A stretch of DNA of 6,709 bases, taken from contig JAWXCJ010000297.1 in NCBI GenBank assembly GCA_034408875.1, positions 1-6,709 of the forward strand. The letters run 5' to 3'. A program made the position numbers and the translations under genes. Source of the stretch: JANNHK01 sp034408875 (lineage in GTDB: Bacteria; Actinomycetota; Acidimicrobiia; IMCC26256; PALSA-610). Below are positions 1 to 6,042 of this stretch, piece after piece (the first letter of the stretch is position 1; every line of letters begins with the position of its first letter). The notes beneath the pieces are model-generated. The model did not search any database. It worked only from the letters and a program-made list of their open reading frames with translations, and had not been told where the DNA came from.

Positions 1-1
1 G

Positions 2-403
2 AAGAATTATCGCGACAGCGTCGACGACCCGTCCGATGTCACCGTGTTGTGCGCCGAGGTTCCGGGTGATGTCGACGACCCCGGTCCGCGTGTCGTCGAT
101 GCGCTGCGGCGCAACGACCTCCCGTGCCCCGAACCGATACACGTGGAGGTGCGACGGGTTCCGCGCGCCTATCCCGTGTATCGAGTCGGCTTCGAAGCCG
201 CGCTCGCGACGCTCGATGCGTGGGCGCTCGCGGTTCCCAACGTGCTCAGCTTCGGCCGCCAAGGGCTCTTCGCCCACGACAACACCCACCATGCACTCGC
301 GATGGCGTGGGCGGCGGCCGATGCCGCGTCAGGTGGCGCGGTCGACCGGGTGGAGTGGGCCGAGGTCCGCCGGAGTTTCCTCGCGCACGTCGTGGAGGAC
401 TGA
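2..403 (+). CDS. Flavin-containing amine oxidase / protoporphyrinogen-oxidase-like protein, C-terminal part
   Basis: This gene is open from the left edge, so the N-terminal FAD-binding fold is missing and only the last 133 residues are seen. The visible part has the layout of the C-terminus of the amine-oxidase/UDP-galactopyranose-mutase-like flavoprotein superfamily. A substrate-domain stretch is followed by a Pro-Tyr-Pro-Val-Tyr segment at about residues 56-60, then FGRQGLF at about 84-90 and an Asn-x-x-His-Ala segment. In this superfamily the Gly-Arg motif and following helix close the FAD site. The product is probably a cytoplasmic oxidoreductase, with substrate unknown. Relatives are often found beside glycosyltransferases, which fits the next gene and suggests, by inference only, a role in sugar or lipid modification. 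The 3' end overlaps the convergent glycosyltransferase gene by 75 bases. The superfamily call is fairly firm; the exact enzyme cannot be named. Confidence 0.7.
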   Translation, partial: KNYRDSVDDPSDVTVLCAEVPGDVDDPGPRVVDALRRNDLPCPEPIHVEVRRVPRAYPVYRVGFEAALATLDAWALAVPNVLSFGRQGLFAHDNTHHALAMAWAAADAASGGAVDRVEWAEVRRSFLAHVVED

Positions 404-1084
404 CCGACCGGTTCGCACCGCGCGGTATACGGCGGGAATGACGTGGCGCAGGTACGGGATGAGGCGCACGAACGACCGGCCCGTGTCACGGAACGTGTAC
501 GTGATGGGCACCTCGGCGTACCGGTACCCCTTCGCCAACAAATCGAGGGTCAGTACCTGCGCGTAGTTGTAGTCGTGGTTCACGTGCGCGGCGCGGGCCG
601 CCGCGGGTGAGAGCGCCCGGTAGCCGCTTTGCCCGTCGGTGATCGGCGCACGAGCGATACGGGCCAGCACCACCGTGAGCACGCGGTTGCCGAAGCGGCG
701 ATGCGGGTGCATGCGCCGGATCTCGCCGGAGAAGCGCGATCCGACGACATAGTCGGCGCGGCCTTCGAGGATCGGCGCAACTATCTGCTCGAGTTCCTCG
801 GGCGCGTACTCGCCGTCGGCGTCGCAAAACGCGACGGCAGCCGGATCGAGTTCCAGGGCTTGGGCCAGCCCGATGCGAACCGCGGCACCGAGGCCGAGAC
901 CCGGGGTCGAGACGACGGTCGCGCCCGCCTCGCGCGCGCGTTCGGCCGTGGTGTCGTGCGACCCGTCGTCGACCACGAGGCAGTGGACCGGGTGGCCGGC
1001 CACCTGGTCAGGGACCCGACAGACCACCGCACCGACCGCGGCTTCCTCGTCGCGCGCGGGGAGGAACAGCACGACCGGCTTCAC
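329..1084 (-). CDS. Family 2 glycosyltransferase, polyprenyl-phosphate mannose synthase (DPM1/Ppm1)-like
   Basis: The predicted 251-residue cytosolic enzyme should transfer a sugar from a nucleotide donor to a polyprenyl phosphate. GT2 motifs appear in order: an N-terminal strand with FLPARDEEAAV (about residues 6-16), VVDDGS (37-42), the metal-binding CDADGEY (87-93, a DxD-type motif), GSRFSG (115-120) and DGQSGYRAL (150-158). Near the end, the TFRDTGRSFVRL stretch (197-208) is typical of the dolichol/polyprenyl-phosphate mannose synthase branch. There are no C-terminal membrane helices, so it is the short soluble form. The GTG at 1084 is chosen because it sits just before the first beta strand and a weak purine-rich AGG lies 9 bases upstream. 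The longer reading from 1240 would run across the divergent iron gene and adds non-homologous sequence. It is transcribed away from the iron operon and converges on the flavoprotein gene. The donor sugar (mannose or glucose) is not determined by sequence. Its lipid-linked product could feed the GT-C-like protein at 3757, which is inference. Confidence 0.85.
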   Translation of the reverse strand: MKPVVLFLPARDEEAAVGAVVCRVPDQVAGHPVHCLVVDDGSHDTTAERAREAGATVVSTPGLGLGAAVRIGLAQALELDPAAVAFCDADGEYAPEELEQIVAPILEGRADYVVGSRFSGEIRRMHPHRRFGNRVLTVVLARIARAPITDGQSGYRALSPAAARAAHVNHDYNYAQVLTLDLLAKGYRYAEVPITYTFRDTGRSFVRLIPYLRHVIPAVYRAVRTGRSVLHDVREETPADLGPLHPVDRAT

Positions 1085-1091
1085 GCAGCCC

Positions 1092-1119
1092 AACCTAACT
1101 TTGGTCAGGTTGCCCTGAC
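1092..1119. promoter_or_regulatory. Nested inverted repeats, candidate DtxR/IdeR-type metal-regulator operator
   Basis: The short divergent spacer between the glycosyltransferase and the iron-binding lipoprotein carries three alternating half-sites. AACCTAAC (1092-1099) pairs with GTCAGGTT (1104-1111) with one mismatch across four bases. GTCAGG (1104-1109) also pairs perfectly with CCTGAC (1114-1119) across four bases. Read on the minus strand from 1098 to 1080, I count 13 of 19 matches to the IdeR consensus (TTAGGTTAGGCTAACCTAA as I recall it); the plus-strand stretch 1105-1123 gives 10 of 19. DtxR-family iron repressors bind this kind of site ahead of iron-uptake genes, and the first gene downstream is a ferric-iron binding protein starting 27 bases on. 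The symmetry is seen directly; the regulator identity is inferred. It could alternatively serve the leftward gene or be a chance hairpin. Confidence 0.45.
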
Positions 1120-1145
1120 AAGCCCAGACGCGCGAGCATGGCGCA

Positions 1146-2162
1146 ATGTTGAGGCATATTTCTGTCCCGCTCCTGGTGGGAGCCGTCGCCCTCGCGCCTC
1201 TCGCCGGCTGCGGAAGCGGTGGCGGCGACGAACTGGTCATCTACTCGGGGCGCAACCAGGAGCTCGTCGGGTCGCTGCTCGACGACTTCTCCGAGGAAAC
1301 GGGCATCTCGATCGCCGTGCGCTACGGCGACTCGGGCGACCTCGCGGTGCTGATCGACACCGAGGGTGACGAATCGCCCGCCGACGTGTTCCTCTCGCAG
1401 AGCCCGGGCGCGATCGGGTTCCTCGACGGTGAAGACCGCCTCGTCGAGCTTCCGGCCGACGTCCTCGACCAGGTCCCTGCACACTTCCGTGCGAGCGACG
1501 GCGACTGGGTCGGTCTCTCGGGGCGTGTACGCGTCATCGTCTACAACGCCGACGAGATCGACGAGAGTGAGGTGCCGAATTCCGTGTTCGACCTCACGGC
1601 GCCCGAGTACGAGGGCCGGGTCGGCCTCGCACCGAGCAACGGCTCGTTCCAAGACTTCGTAACGATCATGCGCTCGATGCGGGGCGACGACGAGACGCTC
1701 GAATGGTTGACCGCCATGCGCGAGAACGGCGTGCGCACGTACGAGAACAACATCGCGATTCGCGAAGCGGTCGCGCGCGGCGAGATCGACTTCGGTTTGG
1801 TCAACCACTACTACAACGAACAGGCCAAGGCCGAGGATCCCGACACGCCGACCGAGAACCACTTCCTCGACGGCGACGATCCCGGAGCGGCCATCCTCAC
1901 GACCGCGGTCGGCGTGCTCGACACGGCCGGTGGACAGGCTGAGAACGCCGAACGGCTCGCCGAGTTCCTGTTGACCCGCGAGGCACAGGAGTACTTCGCG
2001 ACCGAGACGTTCGAATACCCGCTCGCGGCGGGCGTCGATCCTCCGTCCGACCTTCCTGCGCTCGATTCGCCGGCGTCACCCGAGATCGACTTTTCGGCGT
2101 TGGGTGGCGGGCTGCAGCGCACTCGGGAGCTGATCCGCGACAGCGGGCTCGAAAGCGCGTGA
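1146..2162 (+). CDS. Ferric-iron ABC transporter substrate-binding lipoprotein (FbpA/FutA-like)
   Basis: This 338-residue protein captures ferric iron outside the membrane and delivers it to the permease encoded next. A lipoprotein signal peptide covers residues 1-21 with a lipobox ending L-A-G-C and the lipid-bearing Cys at 22. A Gly/Ser linker follows. The mature domain opens with ELVIYSGRNQELV (29-41), the usual first strand of class II iron-binding proteins. Other family segments are PADVFLSQSPGAIGFL (78-93), GLSGRVRVIVYN (123-134) and IAIREAVARGEIDFGLVNHYYN (203-224). The adjacent Tyr222-Tyr223 in NHYYN match the Tyr pair that coordinates Fe3+ in FbpA proteins. The length is normal for the family. 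The ATG at 1146 is supported by an in-frame stop at 1116 and the signal peptide directly after it; the ribosome site is weak. Its TGA overlaps the GTG of the permease by four bases, showing translational coupling. Function is assigned with confidence; ferric specificity rests on the tyrosine pair, and manganese or thiamine-type substrates are less likely. Confidence 0.9.
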   Translation: MLRHISVPLLVGAVALAPLAGCGSGGGDELVIYSGRNQELVGSLLDDFSEETGISIAVRYGDSGDLAVLIDTEGDESPADVFLSQSPGAIGFLDGEDRLVELPADVLDQVPAHFRASDGDWVGLSGRVRVIVYNADEIDESEVPNSVFDLTAPEYEGRVGLAPSNGSFQDFVTIMRSMRGDDETLEWLTAMRENGVRTYENNIAIREAVARGEIDFGLVNHYYNEQAKAEDPDTPTENHFLDGDDPGAAILTTAVGVLDTAGGQAENAERLAEFLLTREAQEYFATETFEYPLAAGVDPPSDLPALDSPASPEIDFSALGGGLQRTRELIRDSGLESA

Positions 2163-3760
2163 CGGCAGTCGTGATTCCGGTGCGGGTCCGGCGGTTCCGT
2201 GGCGGGCCGCCGATCGGGCTCTCGGTCGCCGGCATCGTCGTGGCCGCGTTCTTCGCGCTGCCGCTCGCGTACCTCCTGTGGCACAACATCGGGGTCGGAC
2301 GCGACCTCGTCGACGTCTTGCGCGCCGAGAACTTCCTCGATCCGTTGCGGCGCACCCTCACTCTGGCGGTCATCGTCTCGTTCGGTGCAACCGCGCTCGG
2401 AACCGCGTTGGCGTGGTTGCTCACGCGAACGGATCTTCCGGGACGCTGGTTCTGGCGCATCGTCGTTCCCCTTCCGCTGGTCATGCCGAGCTTCGTCGGT
2501 GCGTTCGCGCTCGTGGCCGCGTTCACGCGCGGCGGACTCGTCGACTCGCTGTTCGGCATCGAGCAACTGCCGCGCATCGAAGGCCTGTGGGCCGCATCGC
2601 TCGTCCTCACGCTGTTGACGTATCCCTACGTGTACCTACCGGTTTCGGCTCGCCTGGAGTCCCTGCCCCGCTCGCTCGAAGAGAGCGCGCGTGCATTGGG
2701 TCGCTCGCCGCGCGAAGTGTTCCGCACGGTCGTGCTTCCCCAATGCACCGGTGCGATGTGGGCAGGAACCCTGCTCGTGTTCCTCTACTGCCTCGCCGAG
2801 TTCGGCGCCGTGCAGATCCTGCACTACGACACGCTGACTCGCGCGATCTATTCGTCGAAGTTGTACGACCGTGACGTCGCGCTCTCACTGAGCCTGATCC
2901 TCGCTGTGACCGCGCTCGCAGTCGTGTTTGTCGAGCGGCGCCACGCCCGGCGGCGGGTGCAGACCGAGGCGATCGCGCCGACCGCCCGCATCGTGCAGAA
3001 CAACCTCGGCGCCTGGCGTTATCCCGCGCTCGGGTTCGTTGTGTTGATCGTCGGCTTCGCGCTGGCTGTCCCCATCGCGGTGCTCGCCCAGTGGACGGCG
3101 CGCGGCATCTTCGGCACCGCCGAGCTCACCGCCCGAGATGTCGTACGGCCGGCGATCACCACCGCGGGTCTCGGGTTGGGCACGGCGTTCGTCGCCGTCG
3201 CCGTCGTGCTGCCGATCGCATTCCTGACCGTCCGGTACCGGTCGACCTCCGGAGAGGTGGCGAACGGAGTGATCGTCAGCGGGTTTGCGCTCCCCGGCAT
3301 CGTCATTGCGATCGCGATCGTGTTCTTCGTCGTGCGGCTCCCGAACTACGAGGAACTCTCGCGGAGCATCGGTCTGCTCGTGTTCGCGTACGTCGTGCAC
3401 TTCGGCTCGCAGTCACTGCGAGCGGGTCAGGTCGCGGTCGGCGGAGTTCCGCGCCGGGTCGAGGACGCGGCCCGATCGTTGGGCGTTGGGCGCGTGCGCC
3501 GGCTGGTCACCGTCCAGCTGCCACTGATGCGCGCGGGGTTGCTCGCCGGGGCCGGGCTCGTATTGCTGTCGACGATGAAGGAGTTGCCCGCCACGTTGAT
3601 CCTGGCGCCGATCGGGACCGAGACGCTCGCGACCGAGATCTGGACTTCGCAGTCCGAGGGCTTCTTCGCCGAAGCCGGCCTGGCGTCGCTCGTGCTCATC
3701 GCGTTGTCAGGTGTGTTGACGTGGTTGCTCACCATCCGGCCGAGCCGGGCGCGCTCGTGA
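2159..3760 (+). CDS. Ferric-iron ABC transporter permease, fused two-domain (FbpB-like)
   Basis: This 533-residue inner-membrane permease forms the channel for iron released by the preceding lipoprotein. It contains two tandem six-helix permease domains, roughly residues 20-260 and 285-527, joined by a basic cytoplasmic stretch (VERRHARRRV). Each half carries the EAA loop that docks the ATPase: EESARALGRSPREVFRTVVLP at 174-194 and EDAARSLGVGRVRRLVTVQLP at 435-455, both with the conserved Gly. This duplicated layout and length are characteristic of FbpB/SfuB-type ferric permeases, so one polypeptide supplies both transmembrane domains. The GTG start at 2159 overlaps the upstream stop in GTGA, and its own stop at 3758-3760 overlaps the next GTG the same way, so expression depends on coupling along the operon. 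No gene for the FbpC-type ATPase follows, which is unusual. The ATPase must be encoded elsewhere or shared. A thiamine or phosphonate permease is the main alternative, less favoured given the binding protein. Confidence 0.9.
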   Translation: MTAVVIPVRVRRFRGGPPIGLSVAGIVVAAFFALPLAYLLWHNIGVGRDLVDVLRAENFLDPLRRTLTLAVIVSFGATALGTALAWLLTRTDLPGRWFWRIVVPLPLVMPSFVGAFALVAAFTRGGLVDSLFGIEQLPRIEGLWAASLVLTLLTYPYVYLPVSARLESLPRSLEESARALGRSPREVFRTVVLPQCTGAMWAGTLLVFLYCLAEFGAVQILHYDTLTRAIYSSKLYDRDVALSLSLILAVTALAVVFVERRHARRRVQTEAIAPTARIVQNNLGAWRYPALGFVVLIVGFALAVPIAVLAQWTARGIFGTAELTARDVVRPAITTAGLGLGTAFVAVAVVLPIAFLTVRYRSTSGEVANGVIVSGFALPGIVIAIAIVFFVVRLPNYEELSRSIGLLVFAYVVHFGSQSLRAGQVAVGGVPRRVEDAARSLGVGRVRRLVTVQLPLMRAGLLAGAGLVLLSTMKELPATLILAPIGTETLATEIWTSQSEGFFAEAGLASLVLIALSGVLTWLLTIRPSRARS

Positions 3761-5139
3761 GCGCCAAGGTCCTCGTGATCGTCGGCATCGTGGTCGCGGC
3801 GTGGGCCGCGCTCGGCATCACCGGACCCGCATCGCCCGGCGGCCAGTTGACTGCCGACGAACCGCAGTACGTGCTGAGCGCGATCAGCCTCGGCGAAGAC
3901 CGCGACCTCGACATCGCGGACGAACTTGCCGAGGAGCGGTATCGCTTCTTCCATCGCGCGAACCTGCCCGTGCAGACCGAGGTGCAGGACGACGCCATCC
4001 AGGTGAGTCCGCACGATCCGTTGCTGCCGACGCTGCTCGCGGCGCCGGTGTTCGTCGGCGGGTGGATCGGCGGGAAGCTCGCACTGGCGCTCCTGGCGGG
4101 TGTCCTCGCGGCCGCGATGGTGTGGGTCGCCGTCGTTCGTTTCGCGGTTCCCGTACGGGTCGCGGTCGTCACGGTGCTGGCATTCTCGATGTCGGCGCCG
4201 CTCGTGTTCTACGGGACGATGGTGTACCCCGAGGTTCCCGCGGCGCTCGCGGTCACGCTTGCGATCGCGGCCATCACCGGACCGCTCGAGCGGCGCGGGC
4301 TGCTTCTCGCCGGAGCAGCGGTGGTGGCCCTCCCGTGGTTGTCGGTGAAGTACGTGCCGGTCGCGGCGGCGCTCGCCGTGTGTGTGCTTTGGCGGCGGCG
4401 GTCGCCCGCATTTGCCGGCGCGCTCGCGATTGCCGGTGTCGTGTTCGCGGGCGCGCACCTGGCTTGGTACGGCGGGCTCACGCCGTACGCGACCGGCGAC
4501 CACTTCGTGGGCGGCGAGTTCACCGCGGTCGGGAACAACCCCGACTACCTCGGACGTTCGATCCGGCTCGTCGGGCTGTTGCTGGACCGCGACTTCGGTT
4601 TGGTCGCGTGGCAGCCCGCGTTCCTTCTTGCGCTGCCCGCCGCGTTCGTCCTCGTCCGCCAACAGCCGCGTTCCTGGTGGGTGCTGGCCATCCCGTTCGC
4701 CGCGGGCTGGTTCAACGCCGCGTTCATCGCGTTCACGATGCACGGCTGGTGGTGGCCGGGCCGCCAGACAGTGGTGATCCTGCCGTGCGTTGTCGTCACG
4801 GTCGCGTGGTGGGCTGCGACGCGTCCGTATGCCGTACGCGCGCTTGGTGTCCTGGGCGGGTTCGGCGCGTCGGTGTACGCCTGGCTCGTGGCCCAGGCCG
4901 CGATCGGTGACCTGACGATCGTCACCCGCTTCGAAACGATCTCGTACCCGCTCGTGAACGCGTGGCGGTTCCTCTTGCCCGATTATCGCGAGTTGGACGC
5001 GCGCGACTGGGCGCTGCACGCCGTGTGGCTGACGGGCATCGCGCTGCTGGGCATCGTCGCCCTCGCGCGCCCGCGTCTCGATTCCGTTCGGCAGTCCTCG
5101 CCATCCGAATCTCGAATACAAGGAGCAACATCCACATGA
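3757..5139 (+). CDS. GT-C-like multi-pass membrane glycosyltransferase (ArnT/PMT-like), putative
   Basis: This 460-residue integral membrane protein has about nine to eleven hydrophobic segments after an N-terminal helix (residues 4-22). The first extracytoplasmic loop holds LTADEPQYVLSAISLGEDRD (31-50), the acidic motif region that carries the catalytic carboxylates in GT-C transferases using lipid-phosphate sugars. Other family-like landmarks are HDPLLPTLLAAPVF (86-99), FYGTMVYPEVPAALAV (151-166), LLLDRDFGLVAWQPAFLLALP (274-294) and HGWWWPGRQTVVILP (329-343). The likely role is transfer of a sugar from a polyprenyl phosphate to a protein, lipid or glycan outside the membrane, with acceptor unknown. 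The GTG at 3757 is preferred because it overlaps the permease stop in GTGA and begins directly at the first helix; longer in-frame starts lie inside the permease. Its stop overlaps the next ATG in ATGA. A sugar transferase as the third gene of an iron operon is odd. The GT2 enzyme at 329-1084 could supply its substrate, which is inference. The enzyme class is probable, the reaction unproven. Confidence 0.65.
   Translation: MSAKVLVIVGIVVAAWAALGITGPASPGGQLTADEPQYVLSAISLGEDRDLDIADELAEERYRFFHRANLPVQTEVQDDAIQVSPHDPLLPTLLAAPVFVGGWIGGKLALALLAGVLAAAMVWVAVVRFAVPVRVAVVTVLAFSMSAPLVFYGTMVYPEVPAALAVTLAIAAITGPLERRGLLLAGAAVVALPWLSVKYVPVAAALAVCVLWRRRSPAFAGALAIAGVVFAGAHLAWYGGLTPYATGDHFVGGEFTAVGNNPDYLGRSIRLVGLLLDRDFGLVAWQPAFLLALPAAFVLVRQQPRSWWVLAIPFAAGWFNAAFIAFTMHGWWWPGRQTVVILPCVVVTVAWWAATRPYAVRALGVLGGFGASVYAWLVAQAAIGDLTIVTRFETISYPLVNAWRFLLPDYRELDARDWALHAVWLTGIALLGIVALARPRLDSVRQSSPSESRIQGATST
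5120..5125 (+). promoter_or_regulatory. Strong Shine-Dalgarno ahead of the EfeO-like lipoprotein
   Basis: AAGGAG lies 10 bases before the ATG at 5136, inside the 3' end of the GT-C-like gene. It is the only strong ribosome site at a junction of this operon; the two upstream junctions rely on GTGA overlaps with no clear site. It fixes the start of the lipoprotein and indicates that this gene was once translated efficiently. Confidence 0.75.
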
Positions 5140-5420
5140 AGCGATTGGTGGTCCTCGTTGCGGCCGGGGCGCTTGCCCTTGCCGCGTGTGGAGACGATGA
5201 CGGCGGCGGCGTTCGCGAGATCGACAACGGCTGCGACAGCTCGTCGGCGTCGGCGAGTGGATCGACGTCCGACACGACGAGTGCCGCGAGCGCGTCGGGT
5301 TCGGGCAGCGGGTCCGGCTGTGCGTCGTCGGGGTCTGCTTCCGGCAACGGCAGCGGAATCTCGGAGGAGGATGTCGCCGGCTCGTCCGACGACGCCCTCG
5401 TGCTGGAGGCCGTCGAGTAG
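5136..5420 (+). CDS. Truncated EfeO/EfeM-like iron-uptake lipoprotein, ended by a premature TAG
   Basis: As it stands this encodes 94 residues. A lipoprotein signal (MKRLVVLVAAGALALAAC) places the lipid Cys at 18, followed by an Asp/Gly-rich stretch and a long Ser/Gly/Ala linker (about 34-75) with further cysteines at 33 and 62. The final SSDDALVLEAVE reads like the lead-in to the M75/imelysin-like domain of EfeO-type proteins. The reading frame ends at TAG 5418-5420, yet the frame directly beyond the stop continues with YQTYVTEQVDEMIAATDE, the expected opening helix of that domain. The stop is therefore probably a point mutation of a Gln or Glu codon in a decayed gene. EfeO proteins are periplasmic or membrane-anchored partners of the EfeU iron permease and EfeB peroxidase. 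The start is fixed by the ATGA overlap with the upstream gene and the AAGGAG at 5120. The product might still be exported as a short linker lipoprotein, but with no folded domain it is unlikely to transport iron. The family call rests on a short segment. Confidence 0.6.
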   Translation: MKRLVVLVAAGALALAACGDDDGGGVREIDNGCDSSSASASGSTSDTTSAASASGSGSGSGCASSGSASGNGSGISEEDVAGSSDDALVLEAVE

Positions 5421-5690
5421 TACCAGACCTACGTCACCGAACAGGTCGACGAGATGATCGCGGCGACCGACGAGGACGAGGAGTTCGACTTCGCCGACGC
5501 GAATCGGATCCTGCGGCGAGGCTTCAGCTACTCGCGCGGGTTCGACGGGGCCGGCCGGCTCGACCAAGGCCTGCTCTTCGGGTCATTCCAGGCCGGCCTC
5601 GAGGCGGGTTTCCTCGCCGTCCAGGAACGCCTGGCCGGAGAACCGCTCGAGGAGTCCATCCAGCCCGAGGGCGGTGGGTTCTTCTACGGC
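5421..5690 (+). pseudogene. Relic: EfeO domain start fused in frame to the C-terminus of an EfeB-type Dyp peroxidase
   Basis: This continues the frame of the lipoprotein past its TAG. Codons from 5421 to about 5474 give the first helix of the EfeO M75-like domain. A run of GAC/GAG codons (5469-5483) follows, and then from about 5487 to 5690 the sequence becomes that of the last segment of an EfeB deferrochelatase/peroxidase. Recognisable pieces are RILRRGFSYSRGFD, GRLDQGLLFGSFQ, and then AVQERLAGEPLEESI before PEGGGFFY. Intact EfeB is roughly 400 residues with a heme site largely in the missing portion. The 3' half of efeO and most of efeB are therefore absent, as expected from one deletion inside an efeUOB-type operon. 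The reading stays open to a TGA at 5796-5798, but beyond about 5690 the DNA is the antisense of a PAP2 gene remnant, so that tail is not native. No function is expected. EfeB C-terminal identity is fairly confident; the EfeO part is shorter and less certain. Confidence 0.6.
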
Positions 5691-5945
5691 GATGGCCGGC
5701 GTCAAGAGTCCTGTACATGCGACGGACGCCCACCACAGCACGCGACTGGGCGTGAAGAGCCCGACGACGAGTGGCAGCAGTCCGTACCGCGCGACTGACG
5801 CCATCACGTGCCCGCTCGGAAACGAATGGCCGGTGCCGTTGACCAAGCGTTCGAGATCGGGGCGGTCCCGACAATGCGAGGAACGCGAAGCCGATTCCCA
5901 TCGCAACCAGGAGGACCGGTCTCGCCCTGTAGAAGGATGACGGTG
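5687..5945 (-). pseudogene. PAP2-superfamily phosphatase remnant, frameshifted and truncated
   Basis: Read leftward, the stretch from about 5945 to 5866 gives a hydrophobic helix (SFYRARPVLLVAMGIGFAFL). A frame change near 5865-5872 then opens RDRPDLERLVNGTG followed by SFPSGHVMASVA (motif about 5825-5790) and two further hydrophobic segments ending near 5687. PAP2 phosphatases use three motifs: an early K-x6-RP, a central PSGH and a final SR-x5-H-x3-D. Here the RP and PSGH parts are visible in one frame, the preceding helix is in another, and the third motif is absent because the fragment stops at the junction with the peroxidase relic. There is no credible start codon or ribosome site. PAP2 enzymes typically dephosphorylate lipid phosphates such as undecaprenyl pyrophosphate outside the membrane. 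This copy cannot make a complete enzyme. The PSGH identification is strong; the exact left and right limits and the frameshift position are estimates. Confidence 0.65.
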
Positions 5946-6042
5946 TGACCGGCGGGTGGCAATGCAGGCAGGGTCGGGCGGTGGCCATCTCGGCGCCAGA
6001 TTGCCGCGGGCAGGCTGAAGCGCGGCTGAACTGGCTGGTCGC
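5946..6042. other. Short spacer before the MFS gene, no gene seen
   Basis: About 100 bases separate the PAP2 remnant from the transporter start. I see no RNA gene, clear promoter hexamers or terminator hairpin. It presumably contains the promoter of the transporter, or the last unrecognisable trace of the decayed phosphatase gene. Confidence 0.3.

Noticed and set aside
329..1240. Longer form of the glycosyltransferase beginning at 1240
   Set aside because: The extra 52 residues are Pro/Ser-rich with no GT2 homology and lie opposite the start and signal peptide of the iron-binding lipoprotein; GTG 1084 sits right before the first conserved strand.
1095..1862. 255-codon minus-strand open frame opposite the iron-binding protein
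   Set aside because: It is the complement of a well-supported gene with signal peptide and iron-ligand motif; no family features are seen.
3091..3756. N-terminal extension of the GT-C-like protein into the permease gene
   Set aside because: The added sequence is Arg-rich shadow coding of the permease in another frame, and GTG 3757 gives a clean overlap start directly before the first membrane helix.
3427..5121. 564-codon minus-strand open frame
   Set aside because: Its translation is dominated by Arg, Asp, Glu, His and Gln with no hydrophobic core, as expected for the antisense of a membrane-protein gene in GC-rich DNA.
5418..5420. Programmed readthrough or amino-acid recoding of the TAG
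   Set aside because: The sequence beyond the stop is a chimeric relic that runs into antisense PAP2 sequence, and no recoding hairpin or pyrrolysine genes are seen here; mutation in a dead gene is simpler.
5680..6042. Mobile element as the cause of the gene decay
   Set aside because: I found no transposase fragment, terminal inverted repeats, target-site duplication or tRNA attachment site around the breakpoints.
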